Positions 12,983-25,320 of a DNA stretch of 64,000 nt are shown one piece after another. The position numbers and the translations under genes were made by a program. Every line of letters starts with the position of its first letter. Positions within the stretch are counted from its first letter, which is position 1. The notes under the pieces are model-generated. The model was not told the DNA's origin. It saw only the letters and a list, made by a program, of their open reading frames with translations, and did not search any database. Origin of the DNA: Maratus speciosus (lineage: Eukaryota > Arthropoda > Arachnida > Araneae > Salticidae); contig OZ010800.1 of NCBI GenBank assembly GCA_963932465.1, positions 95,251,307 through 95,315,306 on the forward strand, read 5' to 3'.

Positions 12983-14330
12983 ACGTTCAAGGCAACTGAA
13001 AGAGCCCTTCTTGGATCAACACGATCTCTGTCAACATCTGGGATATAAATGCGCCCATTGTCTGAAGTTTCTCTTGTGGGAATTTTATATTTGAATTTTT
13101 AGGCGTCTTTGCACCATGAGCTGTTATCCTAACAAGGATTTGTGATGTGTTGTTCTTGATTTCTTGTTTAGTATTACACTTTTTGAAAATAATTTTATTT
13201 TCATACGCTTCGTTGATTTAATAGTCATTCCAAATGTTTCATGGGCATCTTTAGCGCTGGATTCAAGAGATTACACTGAATTACACCCTTTTTCATACCT
13301 TGCACAGACTTTTGTGCATTGTTATTTTTAGGAAACTGGCCTGGACTTTTTTATGGTTCCTCAAACAAGATACAAGCTCCATTTATTGCGGGCGTTCCTG
13401 GATTTATTACCTCCATTATTTTCAATTCCACGTCTGAAATAATGTTGATGGAAACCTATTTATGCAGATTCGAGGTAATCATCCAAACATCTGCTGTGTA
13501 GCCAAGCAAGTATTAGTATATCGACTGTTGAAACGACCTTGGTGAAAAGAACGTATTTTCATAAAAAGAACGAATGAAATATTATGAGACCAATGTACTT
13601 ATTCATTTGCCCGCATTCATTTCATAATCATATTCTTAACATCCTGGGTGGCACCATCGACTTGTAACAGTGGCTTTTCTTATGCGTAAATGTATTTTGC
13701 AGTACCAGTGGTGGTGATTATAAATAGAATTTTACATTTCTGTGTTTTACCTACTATCATAATTTTATCTACTATCAAAATTTTATCTACTATCCAATTT
13801 TTTTTTTTATCTGGTAGTAAAAATATTTATATTTGAATACGTTCTTAATAAAGTGTTTTAAGCATACTGATATAATATTATCAATCAGTACAAAGGTATT
13901 AGTCGTCAAGTTATCAAATGCGTTTTCCAGCTACATGATTTCTTCAGTAAACTGAGACGCAATCTATTCCACGTCAAACTTCACATATTCATAATCGTTC
14001 TGTGACTCAATTTTCTCTAAAAGTAAACTTCCTGCTCTTCTTTTTTACTGCCAAATTTTTAATTTCCATCTCTACATTTTTTTAATAAGTATTCTTCGCT
14101 TCTTGTAATTGACTGATCTTTCTCCACTCTTCTTCTTTCTAATTCTTTCGTAATTTACTCTATGTCCACAGATTTCGGCATTGACAAATTCTTTAAGTCT
14201 CTCGGCTTTTTTACCAGTGTATTTTTTTTTTCTCTTAAAAACTGACCTGCGTCAAAGTTTTAATTTTTTGTTGAGTCTTCTACACTTATTGTTCTTAACA
14301 GCATGTTCACCTCTTTTTTTAAATTCCTTT
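12983..14330 (-). pseudogene. Decayed coding region, family unknown
   Basis: Reading the minus strand by eye gives disconnected coding-like stretches in different frames. From 14250 down to about 13890 there is a Lys/Arg/Glu-rich helical stretch with several stops. Near 13445-13360 a stretch contains VINPGTPAINGACILFEEP. Near 13060-12985 a stretch reads IYIPDVDRDRVDPRRALS. Stops and frame changes separate them, so this is a fossil if real. I do not recognise the family; a host gene, a large DNA transposon such as a Polinton, or an integrated viral sequence are all possible. The residue composition of the last two stretches is unlike translated AT-rich noise, which is the main support. Confidence 0.33.
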
Positions 14331-14364
14331 ATTGTTTTTTCCCAATTTAGCTTCTATAAATAAT

Positions 14365-14550
14365 TTACATCTTTAAGTATAACAGTGCATTTGAAAACCA
14401 TGCTGTGATTCTTAAGATTATCGTAAGCAGCATAGTCGAAGCACAAAAGCGAGTATATCTAAGCGCCTCGTTTCGAAACGCAGGTTCGCGACATATACTC
14501 TCCTTGCAAAACAACAAATACACCCCAATTATAACAGCAAAATATACCAA
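14365..14550 (-). CDS. Short hydrophobic open frame, uncertain
   Basis: A 61-codon frame with a hydrophobic start (VYFAVIIGVYLLF) followed by a Cys/Arg-rich stretch. It lies immediately upstream of the decayed coding region at 12983-14330 on the same strand and could be part of it. The local GC content is higher than that of the flanks. It resembles no family I know, and an open frame on the plus strand covers the same bases, so it may be chance. Confidence 0.18.
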   Translation of the reverse strand: MVYFAVIIGVYLLFCKESICREPAFRNEALRYTRFCASTMLLTIILRITAWFSNALLYLKM

Positions 14551-14599
14551 AAATCGCGGTTTTTCATGCGTCGCTATTCGTAAAAAAGCAAAGTGATAT

Positions 14600-17245
14600 T
14601 TGTATGTCTACTAACTTTAGGCGAAAACTATACTGCTGTTTAAAACAGTAAATGTTACCAATTTCGTCCCATATTATTGAAATTTACTCCAATATGTGAA
14701 CGTGAGACTTAAATTATTAACACGTTTCTCAACATCCCTTCCGAAACTGAGATACAAGCCCTCTTAGGAACTCTGTTCATCGCCCATCGTTTAGTAAATT
14801 AATTTTTCTCATCAGTTTAATAGTTTCAGTGTCTATTTCTTACAAACGGGTGTTTCATTTTTAAAGTAGAATTACAAATTGTTTTAACACGAAAGTCAAA
14901 ATACCTTGATGTAATAAATTGGGAAACACTGGTTTAGTATATTTAACCATTATTACAATACAGCGAAAGGTATCGTGTTTATTTTTTACTAACCTTTTAA
15001 TTATTTATAGAAGTTACGTATAGTTTTGTTTAATCCAACTGACAGAAAAGGTATATCAACAGTGGCATGAAAAATAATTAAGTTTTATTCCCATTTATTA
15101 TATATATACTTTTTAAATTGAATGCAAATAAACATAATGTTCGTGCTGACTTTTTTGTATGCCAAATTAAAAGTTTCTATGCTGATATTTTCAGAGAAAC
15201 AACAGTGAAATTACACTTGTAGAACGTTTTCTCCTATTTACCGATTTATTAATCAAAATTTGATTAAGAACTTTTCTTAAAAAGCATCACATCATAATAG
15301 AAATTTCTATGCCAAATTAAAAAAATTTCTATCCCCAACAATTTTAGAGTAATCATGATTAAGAAACATTTTCAAATCATTTCATCCTTTCAAATTTAGA
15401 ACATTTTGATTAATGTTTTCGCCTTTTTCACACTTTTAAATTTCGACTTTTTTAACAGCTCTTAGCAACTAAGTACATATTAGAATTTACCACCCTTAGA
15501 AATCTCATGTTTCTAGCTTCAACATATTTAACCAAATCGTCATTTTTGAACATTTGTTTGAACACATCTACCTCTTTGACGACAAGTTGCAGAAATATAG
15601 AAAGGTAAGGTAAGTTGGGGTAACTGGGCAAACGATGTAACTAAGCCATAAGCTATTTTATAAAAAACGGTTGATGTTTTTTAAGTTTTATCTTTTGTCA
15701 ACATTACACCCCTATCTCCACTTCTTAAAACAACGTGTGTCAACTCAATCATAACTCTGCCTTTGCTGTGATAGGGTATTCGGCCTTTGCCGAAAATTTA
15801 GGTTTCTTTTTTTAAAAAAAAAACAAAAAAAAAAACGTCCATTTGGTTGAACTTCCTCGGCTTTTCATTAAAATACGGTAAGTACTTTTATTAAATAATC
15901 TTTTTATTTACTTCATATTACTACATGTTTACTTCATGTTTCAAATGTAAGGTCGGTGTTCTAGTCCTATTATTTTTTCAAGAATGGGGTAACTGGGACA
16001 TGTATCAGGGTAACTATACCATATGGGATCCAGTTACCCGAACAGTTATAAATATCTTTTTGAGTACTTCTGCACTACGAAATTAATTTTTGCATTGTTT
16101 GTTTGCCTGCAGTAAAGAAAATTACATAATACCTTATTAAAATTACATAATAAAATTTTTAAAAAGCACGTTGGGGTTATCAAACCGAAGGGCATAGCTG
16201 GATAAGCATGGGAAACATGCCTTTAAATCAAATTTCCTGATTTTTTCCCAGATGTGGCTACATATCTGACAATATATTTCCCCTATTATAATCCTATAAA
16301 TATTGATATTTAAGGAGATAAAAATGTTTTTTTTTTTCGATTTTTAAAAACGAAATTTTTCAAAAACTGCTGCAGGCAATTTCATGCCATTAACTGAGGA
16401 TATATAGATACCAAAGATGAATAAGTGATAATTTTTGCATAATTTTCTGTTTATAAAAACTGTGCGAAACAGCGAAATAAAAATTTAAAAAAATAGAAAT
16501 CATATCCTATGGTTATCCGAAAATTACTATTTTCTTGTAAAAAATCCCCCATATGTGCCGGTATATTGCATATAAATGCCGAAAGTTTGCGTTGGGTAGA
16601 ACATATAAATATTTACAAAAATGTATATTAAAATTTTTGAAATTTATTTTAAGGCGTTATTTGGGGCGGAGCTACTCAACTTCGACACCTGAAGAATTTT
16701 TGGAATAAACAGTTACAGAATTGCTGTATTTTAAATTCTGTACCGGGTGGAAAAGGTAATTTTCCTATTTCTTAATTTTGAGATTTGAGCTAATTTTACT
16801 GGAAAATACGAAGCTAAAATGCGAAGACCCCGATTAGAGAAGAATCACCAGTACTGAATTTCCAAGGAAATTTCACCAAATTCGTCAGCCATAGCCAAGT
16901 TGGTTTCATTTATGGCGACTCATTTTTGGTCGCGCAGTTTGGCAAAAGATTTTACGTTAATGTATATGACTATATAATTTTATGCTTATGATAGGGAAAA
17001 TGGTTACAGCAATGAAAGACAATTTGTGATAAATCATCTTCACTAAAACTCATAAATCAATTCCTGCTTTTTTTTTACTGTTGCTTAGATTTACTGTACA
17101 TATTAATAATGTACATATTTTTATATGTGTAACGTTAATACAAATGTTGTGAAAATGCCGGTAAAAAGAAAGCAATTGAGAAGAAAAGAGTTATTCAGCG
17201 TAACTCTCATGTGGAAATGTTGCATAACAATAAGGGAGATGCCTC
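14600..17245. other. No gene recognised
   Basis: AT-rich. At 15615-15630 and again at 15986-15996 the word GGGGTAACTGGG occurs, with its inverted form CAGTTACCC near 16031. This could mark termini of a DNA transposon, but no clean terminal repeat pair or target duplication could be drawn. Confidence 0.4.
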
Positions 17246-17259
17246 CCTAGTTTTTGCGG

Positions 17260-17462
17260 GTTGGGTTGGGTTGATTTTTGACGGCCAATTATCTACACGA
17301 GGGATATAGGCCCTAAGGGGGGAGTGCCTTCCGTGGAGGTCTTTCTAAGGGAACCTAACCCGTATTAACGCTTGGAGAACCAAGGTTCGAAGAAAACCAC
17401 GCAAGCTCCGAACGATTAGGCCGACGGGCGCGATTGGGATCGAACCCAGCAACTCTCGTCTA
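17260..17462 (-). mobile_element. tRNA-derived SINE, copy 1
   Basis: On the minus strand the unit opens with GTAGACGAGAGTTGCTGGG and a perfect polymerase III B-box-like GGTTCGATCCC. It continues into a unique body and ends in a CAACCC-type tail. The direct repeat CCTAGTTTTTGCGG flanks it (17246-17259 and 17463-17476), a 14-bp target duplication expected from LINE-mediated insertion. No A box is visible, so this copy is probably truncated at its 5' end. It shares the whole body with copy 2 at 22698-22917. Confidence 0.85.
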
Positions 17463-17476
17463 CCTAGTTTTTGCGG

Positions 17477-19289
17477 AATAACGATATAACAACAACTCAG
17501 ATGAATAAAGCTATTAAGTTTCATAGAGGCGTAATGCAAAAACTCTATGTGTGTGTGTGCGTGTGTTACATACGTGTTACAAACCTTTCTTCTGATATCA
17601 TATTAAATAATTTTCGGCTCTAACAGACATGCAAATCTTTGAAGTTTTCTGCAGCTAACTCGATGGATCCAGTTCTAATTTTCTATTCGTATCCAGTGGT
17701 TTCTCTTTACATTTAACATTTATGAATGTTAAAGGAATGTTTCGTCTAACGCTGCATGAAAATTATGATAATTCTGACATCAGATTCACAGATAAGCAGC
17801 AAAAGATATTTAAGTTTTAACGAAAATTGTACAGTTGTACAATTGTACAATTACTAATAGTGTATTTTAATATGTAGATATGTCCTCTCCATAAATAAAA
17901 TTACCATATCATATATTTTTTTTTTCGAAATTAGTTTCCACATCTCTCTTTTTAAAAAAAATAAAGGATACTCATATACCACGCTATGGTGTGTGTTTTT
18001 TATTCCAACTTAACATGAATTGCATGTATCACATTAACTATTGTGAAAGAAGTAAGCTGAATAGAAATATAAATCTAAAATGCATTCTACATACGTATTT
18101 TTAACATAAGCGTTATTTTTTTTAATAGTTCATATATAAATGTACTTAAAATATATTACATTCAAACTATTACATACAGTTTATATTATTCTAAATAAGA
18201 TGTAGAATGTATAATAAATCAAATATTTAAACACACATTTTATTTTAAAATATTTTTTGATAAACTCATACTACGTACTGAGAAGAAATTTACACATATT
18301 ATATACTTAAAAAAAGAAAACACGTTGTATGGAAAGTAAAACTGTTAATATTCGACAAATTAAATTAAGAAACGTTTTCACCAATGGGCAAAATAAGTTC
18401 ATTTTTTAAATCGCTGTGACAAATTGAGCTGGGAATTAAATGCATCTAAAAATTGAATTAATCATAATTACCAATACAATGTGCTTCATTTAAAGAATAT
18501 TTCTTCTCTGTAAAAAGCAGTTTCAGCCGGTTCCCACTATTTCGTTTCTAATGAATTTGTTCCAATTTAAAATTAATAAAACCTCGATTCCCTCTGGAAT
18601 CGTAAAATAAAATAACCAATTCAAAATAATTAAAAAAACAAAAATAAAAAAAAAATAAGTCTCGTTCATTTAATATTAGAACGTTTTTAATGAGTTTTTT
18701 TATTTGAACTTTTATTGAATAATGACCATGCAAGATTGCTAAACAAATAACATTGGAAAAATATTTACATATCGATATTTTTTAATTTACGTACTAAAAT
18801 ATTTATATGTTAAGAAAAGAAGCATGCAGATTTCTAAAATATTAGAAAGACAGTTTTCAAAATTTTAGAAACTCAAAATAAAAATGCTATAGGATTATAT
18901 TTTATTTGTCAGTCACTTTTTTATATCAAAATACTTGACGTTTTCCTACTTTGTTTCTTTCCATACTTTTCAAATAAGACCTGCTAGAACTTGCATATTA
19001 TTTTTAATAGACACTTCAAGTAGTTGTAACTTGACATCTTTCTTTTATTGTGTCTTGAGAGAATGCCATTTTTTAAAAATATTTCAGGAAAATTTTAAAC
19101 CATATTTATATATGTAATTTATTCATATGCCGTTAAAATGGCTGAAAAGTTTGTCATATTTCATTAAACCGGCTTTTAAAATAAACTGATGACATTTTTT
19201 GATATATGTTGTAAGCTTGTTGTAAAAACATGAATATATAAATAAGTTGACATATATGCAATACAACAATTTAGTTTAAATAATTAACT

Positions 19290-19324
<35 letters not shown>

Positions 19325-19325
19325 A

Positions 19326-19378
<53 letters not shown>

Positions 19379-20567
19379 TATATATATATATATATATATT
19401 GCATAACATAAAATTTTGTAAAAATATCAGAAATTGATTAGTCCATGTTTGAGGCTAAAGTACGGCCAATCTGCGTGAATCCTACTCCAACCAAGAATAC
19501 AAAATAAAAAGAGAAATATTTTAAAGTGAAATAAAAATGCAATATATAACATATAATACATAATATGTAATAATGAAGATTAAATCAATTGAAAAACTTG
19601 CAAAGTGAGACACTTGTAAGGGGAAAAATCTAAATTTTACAAGAAAACACAATTATTTTCCTAACTCTAAAAAAATTCTTTCTCAATATGTATTTTGTAG
19701 GATGGTGTCCAAATAGGAAAACCCGGGGGGGGGGGGGGCAGAAAGGAGTACCAAGTTGTAAATGTGTTTTAAAACTACTAAATGTTTAATTAAAAGAGCT
19801 GCAAAAATTTCTATGAACACATTACAGTGTAATAATCCGAAAAATTTAATAATATTGTAAGAAAATAAAAGAACAATATATATTTTCTCACAAACAGAAC
19901 ATTAAGTGAATTGCCCCATTCTGTCAGGTGTATGGAGCAGAAGGATGTGGTAAGGACAAGTATTTATAAAAACATATAAAACTAGTAGAAGTGGGGGAAA
20001 AAAAAGTTTGTTCTATATTTATTTAGTTTTAAGTGACTATAAATGTTTATATATAATATAAAGGTTTAACTTCAATTTTCATTGATTGTGTCCTTTTCTT
20101 AAATCTATTGACATACTTTGCACACTAGGGCAGCCTCATCATTTTCGCTGTCTATTGCCGCACAGGAATCGTGTGCCCATTTTTAACACATGGAACAAGT
20201 GACCCAAACTTCAATTGACTTTGAGTAAAATTCCCTGCAATATAAAACTTCACAGTCATAATAAGTTAGTTAAAAACTTTTCGTGGCAGAATGGCGTACT
20301 TCCCCATTCTGTCCCACCCGTTCTGCTCCAGGGACACCATTTAGGTTAGGGAGGTAAGGTCATTGGAAAAAGATACGTAAACAAACGTTTAACTACATGA
20401 AACTAAATGAAATTAAACGCACCTCAATCTTGAATTAACTATAGTTTTAATATAAACATGTATGTACGCCTTACCTTGATTACAAAATCATCAGAAATTA
20501 TAAGACAGGCGCCAAAATTTGCACAACGAAAAATCCATGCACCGTTGCTCGAGAAAACTAGAATAAC
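17477..20567. other. No gene recognised
   Basis: Very AT-rich with no convincing coding frame. A G run lies at 19725-19738. The words CCCCATTCTGTC appear near 19915 and 20302; no element boundary could be drawn. Confidence 0.4.
19290..19399. repeat. (TA)n microsatellite, about 110 bp
   Basis: A long alternating TA run interrupted by AAGTA and TTATATA. It could extrude as a cruciform and is likely length-polymorphic. Confidence 0.9.
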
Positions 20568-20711
20568 ATGGCTGCCGAAGTTGAACGGCAACAGGTATCC
20601 TTATTTCTACTTATTGCCACTCGCTGCCAGCACCTCCTTGACACCAAAAAAACGCCAAACTTCATTCCGCCACAGTACCCCGTTGTGTTGATAATCATGC
20701 CAGTAATGTAA
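20568..20711 (+). CDS. Tiny open frame or possible first exon, uncertain
   Basis: A 47-codon frame starting MAAEVERQQ in good Kozak context (AACATGGCT), within a locally GC-richer stretch. A candidate splice donor CAG|GTATCC follows codon 9. This could be a first coding exon whose partner lies elsewhere, or part of an old repeat. No homologue comes to mind. Confidence 0.15.
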   Translation: MAAEVERQQVSLFLLIATRCQHLLDTKKTPNFIPPQYPVVLIIMPVM

Positions 20712-22350
20712 CAAAGACTTTCAAAAGTGTATGATCTGGGTGGCACGGGAAGCAAAGGCACATACTTTTCCCTCTTTTTTATTTTTGGTTACCTTATTTT
20801 GCTATCTTTATTTTTATTATTTTCATTTATTATTCAAAATTTTTCCTCCTATTAGGCACTTAAATTTTTCTCTTAGTCATTTTCGGTGGTCACGACCACC
20901 GGTCTTTGCTATCTCTTTCTATATTCCTTTCCTTCAAAGATGTATGGTGCGGGCCTAACGGACCCTATTTTTCACTATTATCTTCTACCATTTAATAACT
21001 TCAACATATTATATCTTTTACATATTTAGCTGGCGTCTGATGATGGAACTAAGTATCTAATAATAACATACTAGTAGCTTTGAGTAATTTCAATAATATC
21101 TCTCTGAAAAGCTTCTGCATAATAACTGAATTCAGTTAAGAGTGTTTAGCTATAACAATCTCAAATATTGACAAGCAATTTGGTTGAAGTGGACCTAGGG
21201 TGACGTCAAGACACGTAATGAATCAAAAAGGATTTAATCCAACAGTAAACTTAACAAGATCAGATGTTGACACAGTAGTAAAAATAAGTAATGTAAATAA
21301 AGCTGCACCTAATAATAATCTTGTTGACGCCCAATCATCCAAAGTTAACCCGGCAATGGAACCAGGCCTTATTACGAGCCATGATGTTGAACAGGTGATA
21401 AATAAAGTGAAAGTGTTCTATTCACAGCGATACGAAGAGTTTAAGGTTCAATTAACAAACCAACTAGAACATATCAAAGCTGTAGAAAAGGGAGAATTTA
21501 CAAAGAGCCCATATTATAGATCACATAACTTACAAAGTTATATTGTCGTAAATAACATATATCAACCAGAAAAATTTCGCCTGTCGAAAGCAAAGGGTGA
21601 CAATTCTGTCCAATTAAAAAAAAATGTATTATTTTGGGAATTCGAGTTACAACACATAAGAGCATTACTTAATAGAGAATACAACAAAATTCCATATTAT
21701 CAAGAAAATAACACTGAACTAAAAAGTTTGCATCGGGAAATGAATAGTGAAGAAATAATTAGAATACGAAATAGAATCATAGAACAAAATAACAAAGAAA
21801 ACAGAAGAGAAAGTGTGGTTAATTGTCCCTTCTTCAATCATCTACAGCTTCTGATTTTATTAAAGGGTGCGAATGAACCGATACAACAAACAGAAAAATT
21901 AAAGTCACAAAATACCAGTAAAAAGAATACTCAACAAAGAAAACAATCCAATATGGAAACAGCAATATCATTAGCAGAAGAACTTAATGAGACTCGATTA
22001 AAAAATAAAGAAAAAGCTATACAAACAATATTAGGAGGATCACCACTTCCATTAAAAATACCATCATCAATAAACCCGTTAGAATCATTATCCATCCGAC
22101 AGCTCATTCAAGAGTATGATATATCATCAAATAATAGATCTAATGGTAGCTCAGAAGAAGCTAGAAAATACCTAGAAATCATCTTTTCTAAAGCAAGAAG
22201 AGATGAGAAACTTCTAATACAACATTGTAACGAAATAAATACTAATTCTTCTGACAGAATGGGAAAAATACTACAAAAGAAGGATGTCCTGCTAAGACAG
22301 AATGACGAATTGTCATTAAAGCTTAAAGAAAGTACAAAAGTAGAAATTAA

Positions 22351-23063
22351 GCTTGAGAAACATCTGGAAGAACTGAAACAAGAGAATAAACAATTAAAAG
22401 ACTCCTTGACTGAGGTAGAACAAAGCAAAGAACAAATTAATGAAAGTTTTAAAGAATAAATTAATAAATTAAAAAGTCAACAGAAGCAACTTAAAAAACA
22501 TATTAAAGAAAAATTTACACAAACAGAAACTAAATTAAAAACAGCAACAACTCAAACAATATTGGAAGAAAGATCGAATGCAGGAATAAAGCTTCAAAAA
22601 TATCTGGAAGAATTGAAACAAGAAAATAAAGAATTAAAAGACTCTTTGGTCAAGGAGGAACAAAGTAAAGAACAAATTAATGAAAGCCTCAAAGAAGGTT
22701 GGTTGATTTGTGGTTGATTTGTGACGGCCGATTATCTACACTAGGGATATAGGCCCGAGGAGGAGTGCCCTTCGTGGGGGTCTTTCTAAGGGAACCTAAC
22801 CCGTATTAACGCATGGAAATCCATGGCTCGAAGAAAACCACGAAAACTCCGAACGATTAGGCCGACGGGCGCGATTGGGATCGAACCCAGCACTTCCCGT
22901 CTACCAGTTTCGAGAGCAGCCTTAAAGAAGAAATTAATAAATTAAAAAGACAACAGAAGCAATTAAAACCACATACTAAAGAAAAATTATACAAACAGAA
23001 GTCAAATCAAAGACAATAAAAACTCAAACAATAATGGAAAACAACGATAATGACAGCATAGAA
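22351..23063 (+). repeat. Tandem duplication of an 80-codon coiled-coil unit
   Basis: The block beginning GCTTGAGAAACATCTGGAAG at 22351 recurs at 22591 (GCTTCAAAAATATCTGGAAG), a period of exactly 240 bp, so the reading frame is preserved. Both copies encode LEELKQENK(Q/E)LKDSL and EQSKEQINES. The second copy is interrupted by the SINE at 22698-22917. The right edge is approximate. In-frame duplication suggests it arose while the protein was still functional. Confidence 0.8.
22698..22917 (-). mobile_element. tRNA-derived SINE, copy 2, inserted in LINE ORF1
   Basis: Same body as copy 1, with the B-box-like GGTTCGATCCC on the minus strand. The head is longer here, reading GCTCTCGAAACTGG before GTAGACGGG. 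The target duplication is AGCCTCAAAGAAG (22685-22697) and AGCCTTAAAGAAG (22918-22930), with one mismatch. It falls within the coiled-coil coding repeat of ORF1, so it postdates that duplication. Confidence 0.9.
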
Positions 23064-23940
23064 GGTAATGATGAAGGAGGGTTTATTCAACTAGCAAACA
23101 GACTACAAAGAATTGAGGAGTTGGTGGCACGAAACCTGGAATACTCAAGTAGGGGCCGTCAAGTAGGAAAGTGCGGTGGTGAAACACGGACAGGCGACCT
23201 CCCTGCCTCAGCGAAGTCTAACTCTGCAATAATAATTAGAACTATTGCAAAACATATAAAGATACCAAAACTAAAAGCACTACTTAATGAAAACTTTAAT
23301 AAAGAGAAAGATGTCCCAGCAATTTACTGCAGAAATGCCAGAAATGCAGATACAATTATTATACAATCCAATACGGATGACAATGCAGAACATCTGTTAA
23401 AAATAATAGAAAACATTCCTGATATTACAAAGCTAACAGAAATAACATATAAACTGACTAATTATAAAAGAATAATAATAACTGGTATTCCATCCTCAGT
23501 ACCTAAAAATGAAATAATAGCATACCTTGAAGAAAATTTGTCGGATAAAAACATCACCATATTGAAAATTTTAAAGAAGGATAACTCAACTCTATATCAC
23601 ATTATATTGCAATTAGAAACAAAAGCATCACAGGAACTTGTGGATAAAAAAAATTATACAGGTGGGTCTCAATATGTGTTCCATTCGTTCTTTTCGCCCA
23701 ATCATTAGATGCGGTAATTGCCAGCTATATGGACACCAAACATCTTACTGCAGAAGACAGCCAATTTGCGCCAAATGCTCGAGCGGTCACTGCACTTCGG
23801 AGTGCCCGTTTGCGGGCGTTCCATCCCAATACAGATGCACAAATTGTTACCACTTACCTAACTATAGGAAACATTCAGCGGATTCAACTATGTGTCCGGT
23901 TTATCAGTCATACTTGGCAGATAGAAGGAACGTCATATAG

Positions 23941-24768
23941 GACCACTTTATGGACAAAATGTTAAATATTAAATAACTCTAAAGAACTGCACAAAAGTTG
24001 CGGGTTAACTTCAAAACCCACATTTATGTAAACAGACACTTATCAAACTTAAACTTTGAACTTTAGTGAACTTACTCATTTTCAAGTACAAATATATGTT
24101 TAGTGTGTATATAGCGATATTCATCATTTTTACTTAAAATTTATATTAATTTACTTTATAGCTCTGCATTATATCTTTGAAAGCATTATCTTATCAAATT
24201 GAAACTTACTGAATTTACTGTGTTTAAGACTATAAAAGAATTATCTTCAAGTGTATATATGTGTTTTGCTGCAAATTATTTTACTTCCACTACTACTCAA
24301 AATTCATATAATTTACCTATCATATTCATAAATTATCTTAAAGTATTTTAAAAATAATTTTTATGTGGTAATATAATTATTAATATTATAAATTATATGT
24401 GTTTGTAATAGAAATTTTAGCTACGGCTGTGCTGGTCTCCGGTCCGCCCCACTCTAGTCGTTAAATTTCTCTATCTCTTCTTAAGATTTATTAGTACTTT
24501 ATTTACTTTACTTAGATTAATTTTTAACTTTGTTTATCTGTTAACTTGGTACTCGAGTGGGGAGGACTGTATATTTCTGCATTGTGCTTTATTGTGTTAT
24601 ATCCCGTAATCACATATCCTTTAATTATTCTTTTCAAAATCACCAGTTCCATTTAATCTCTCATATGTAAATATTTATCGCACACACTGTCAATAATTGT
24701 CATATATCTAACATTGTTATTTCTCATAAACTGTAAAAAAAAAAAAAAAAAGAAAAAAGAAAAAAAAA
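23941..24768 (+). other. Putative 3' region of the LINE ORF1 unit, ending in an A-rich tail
   Basis: No coding sequence is visible between the ORF1 stop and an A-rich run at 24735-24768. A short GC-richer stretch (about 24425-24470) lies within it. If the A run is the retrotransposon tail, the unit is an ORF1-only LINE derivative. If not, the polymerase region was lost by deletion. Confidence 0.45.
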
Positions 24769-24796
24769 TCATTGAAGGAGTTTTGCAGGTAGTAAA

Positions 24797-24905
24797 ACTT
24801 TTCCCTACCCTGGGCTTGGGGGTTACACCTAACCATAAGCCAAAAGCGGGTTCCCAGGGTGGGTGCTTGCTTGCTTGCCCATTGTGTCCCGGGTTCCTCT
24901 ACTAG
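24797..24905. other. GC-rich patch with inverted repeat
   Basis: ACCCTGGG near 24808 pairs with CCCAGGGT near 24853, within a stretch far richer in G and C than its surroundings. It directly follows the A-rich tail. Identity unknown. Confidence 0.35.
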
Positions 24906-25014
24906 TCAAAACATTTAAAAAAATATTATTTATGTTTCATATTAATTTCTATTTATGTTTCCTATTAATTTCTTTTTATGTTTCATATTAATAAAACATA
25001 TTAAACACAAATAG

Positions 25015-25270
25015 AAGGAAAAAATAGTTAAAAATCATGCATCCAGCATGGATTATAAAATCGTTTCTAACACATTCAGAATGCTTCTCAGTTTATTAAA
25101 ATGAAAGATGATGTTTACATAAACAATTTGAAAAACTCATATCATATTTGAAAACGCAACTTCTGAAATTCAAAATGTACGAATATTTTTGTGCAGCATG
25201 TATACGATCTCCAGATTTGTATGTATAGTATATAGTATGCTAAAAGTTAGCTCAATTAAAGCATAGCATA
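25015..25270 (-). repeat. Diverged R2-related repeat
   Basis: Resembles 30740-31010 by eye. Shared words include GGATTAT followed by AACACATTCAGAAT, and later GTGCAGC...TGTAT, which is the reverse of the R2 phrase ACAGGG...CACAAAAG. Boundaries are approximate. Confidence 0.45.
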
Positions 25271-25320
25271 GTTGGAAATGTTGCGCCAGAAATTTCATTC
25301 AATAAACAGAAATACACTTA

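Larger units (their letters stand above)
21218..23940 (+). pseudogene. Jockey-type LINE ORF1 (Gag-like nucleic-acid-binding protein), broken
   Basis: ORF1 proteins of Jockey-clade LINEs bind the element RNA. The first usable start is ATG at 21218; the GTG at 21200 is unlikely. About 410 codons with a basic, Asn-rich N-terminal part and a long coiled coil run to a TAA at 22457. The same frame continues past it, and the later repeat unit has GAA there, so this stop is one substitution. The frame is then split by a SINE and a small deletion near 23000. It resumes at 23034-23708 with an RRM-like stretch (RIIITGIPSSVPKNEIIAYL) and a PRE_C2HC-like stretch. One more frameshift, between about 23655 and 23700, leads into zinc knuckles (CGNCQLYGHQTSYC, CAKCSSGHCTSEC, then CTNCYH) ending at 23940. 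No reverse transcriptase or endonuclease follows. Confidence 0.85.

Noticed and set aside
15605..16050. GGGGTAACTGGG and CAGTTACCC words suggesting transposon ends
   Set aside because: No pair of outward-facing ends with a target duplication could be identified.
22108..22428. 106-codon Ser/Phe/Leu-rich minus-strand frame
   Set aside because: Antisense shadow of the LINE ORF1 coiled-coil region.
24714..24905. 63-codon frame with a Lys run
   Set aside because: The Lys run is the A-rich tail of the LINE unit, and the rest reads through a GC-rich patch.
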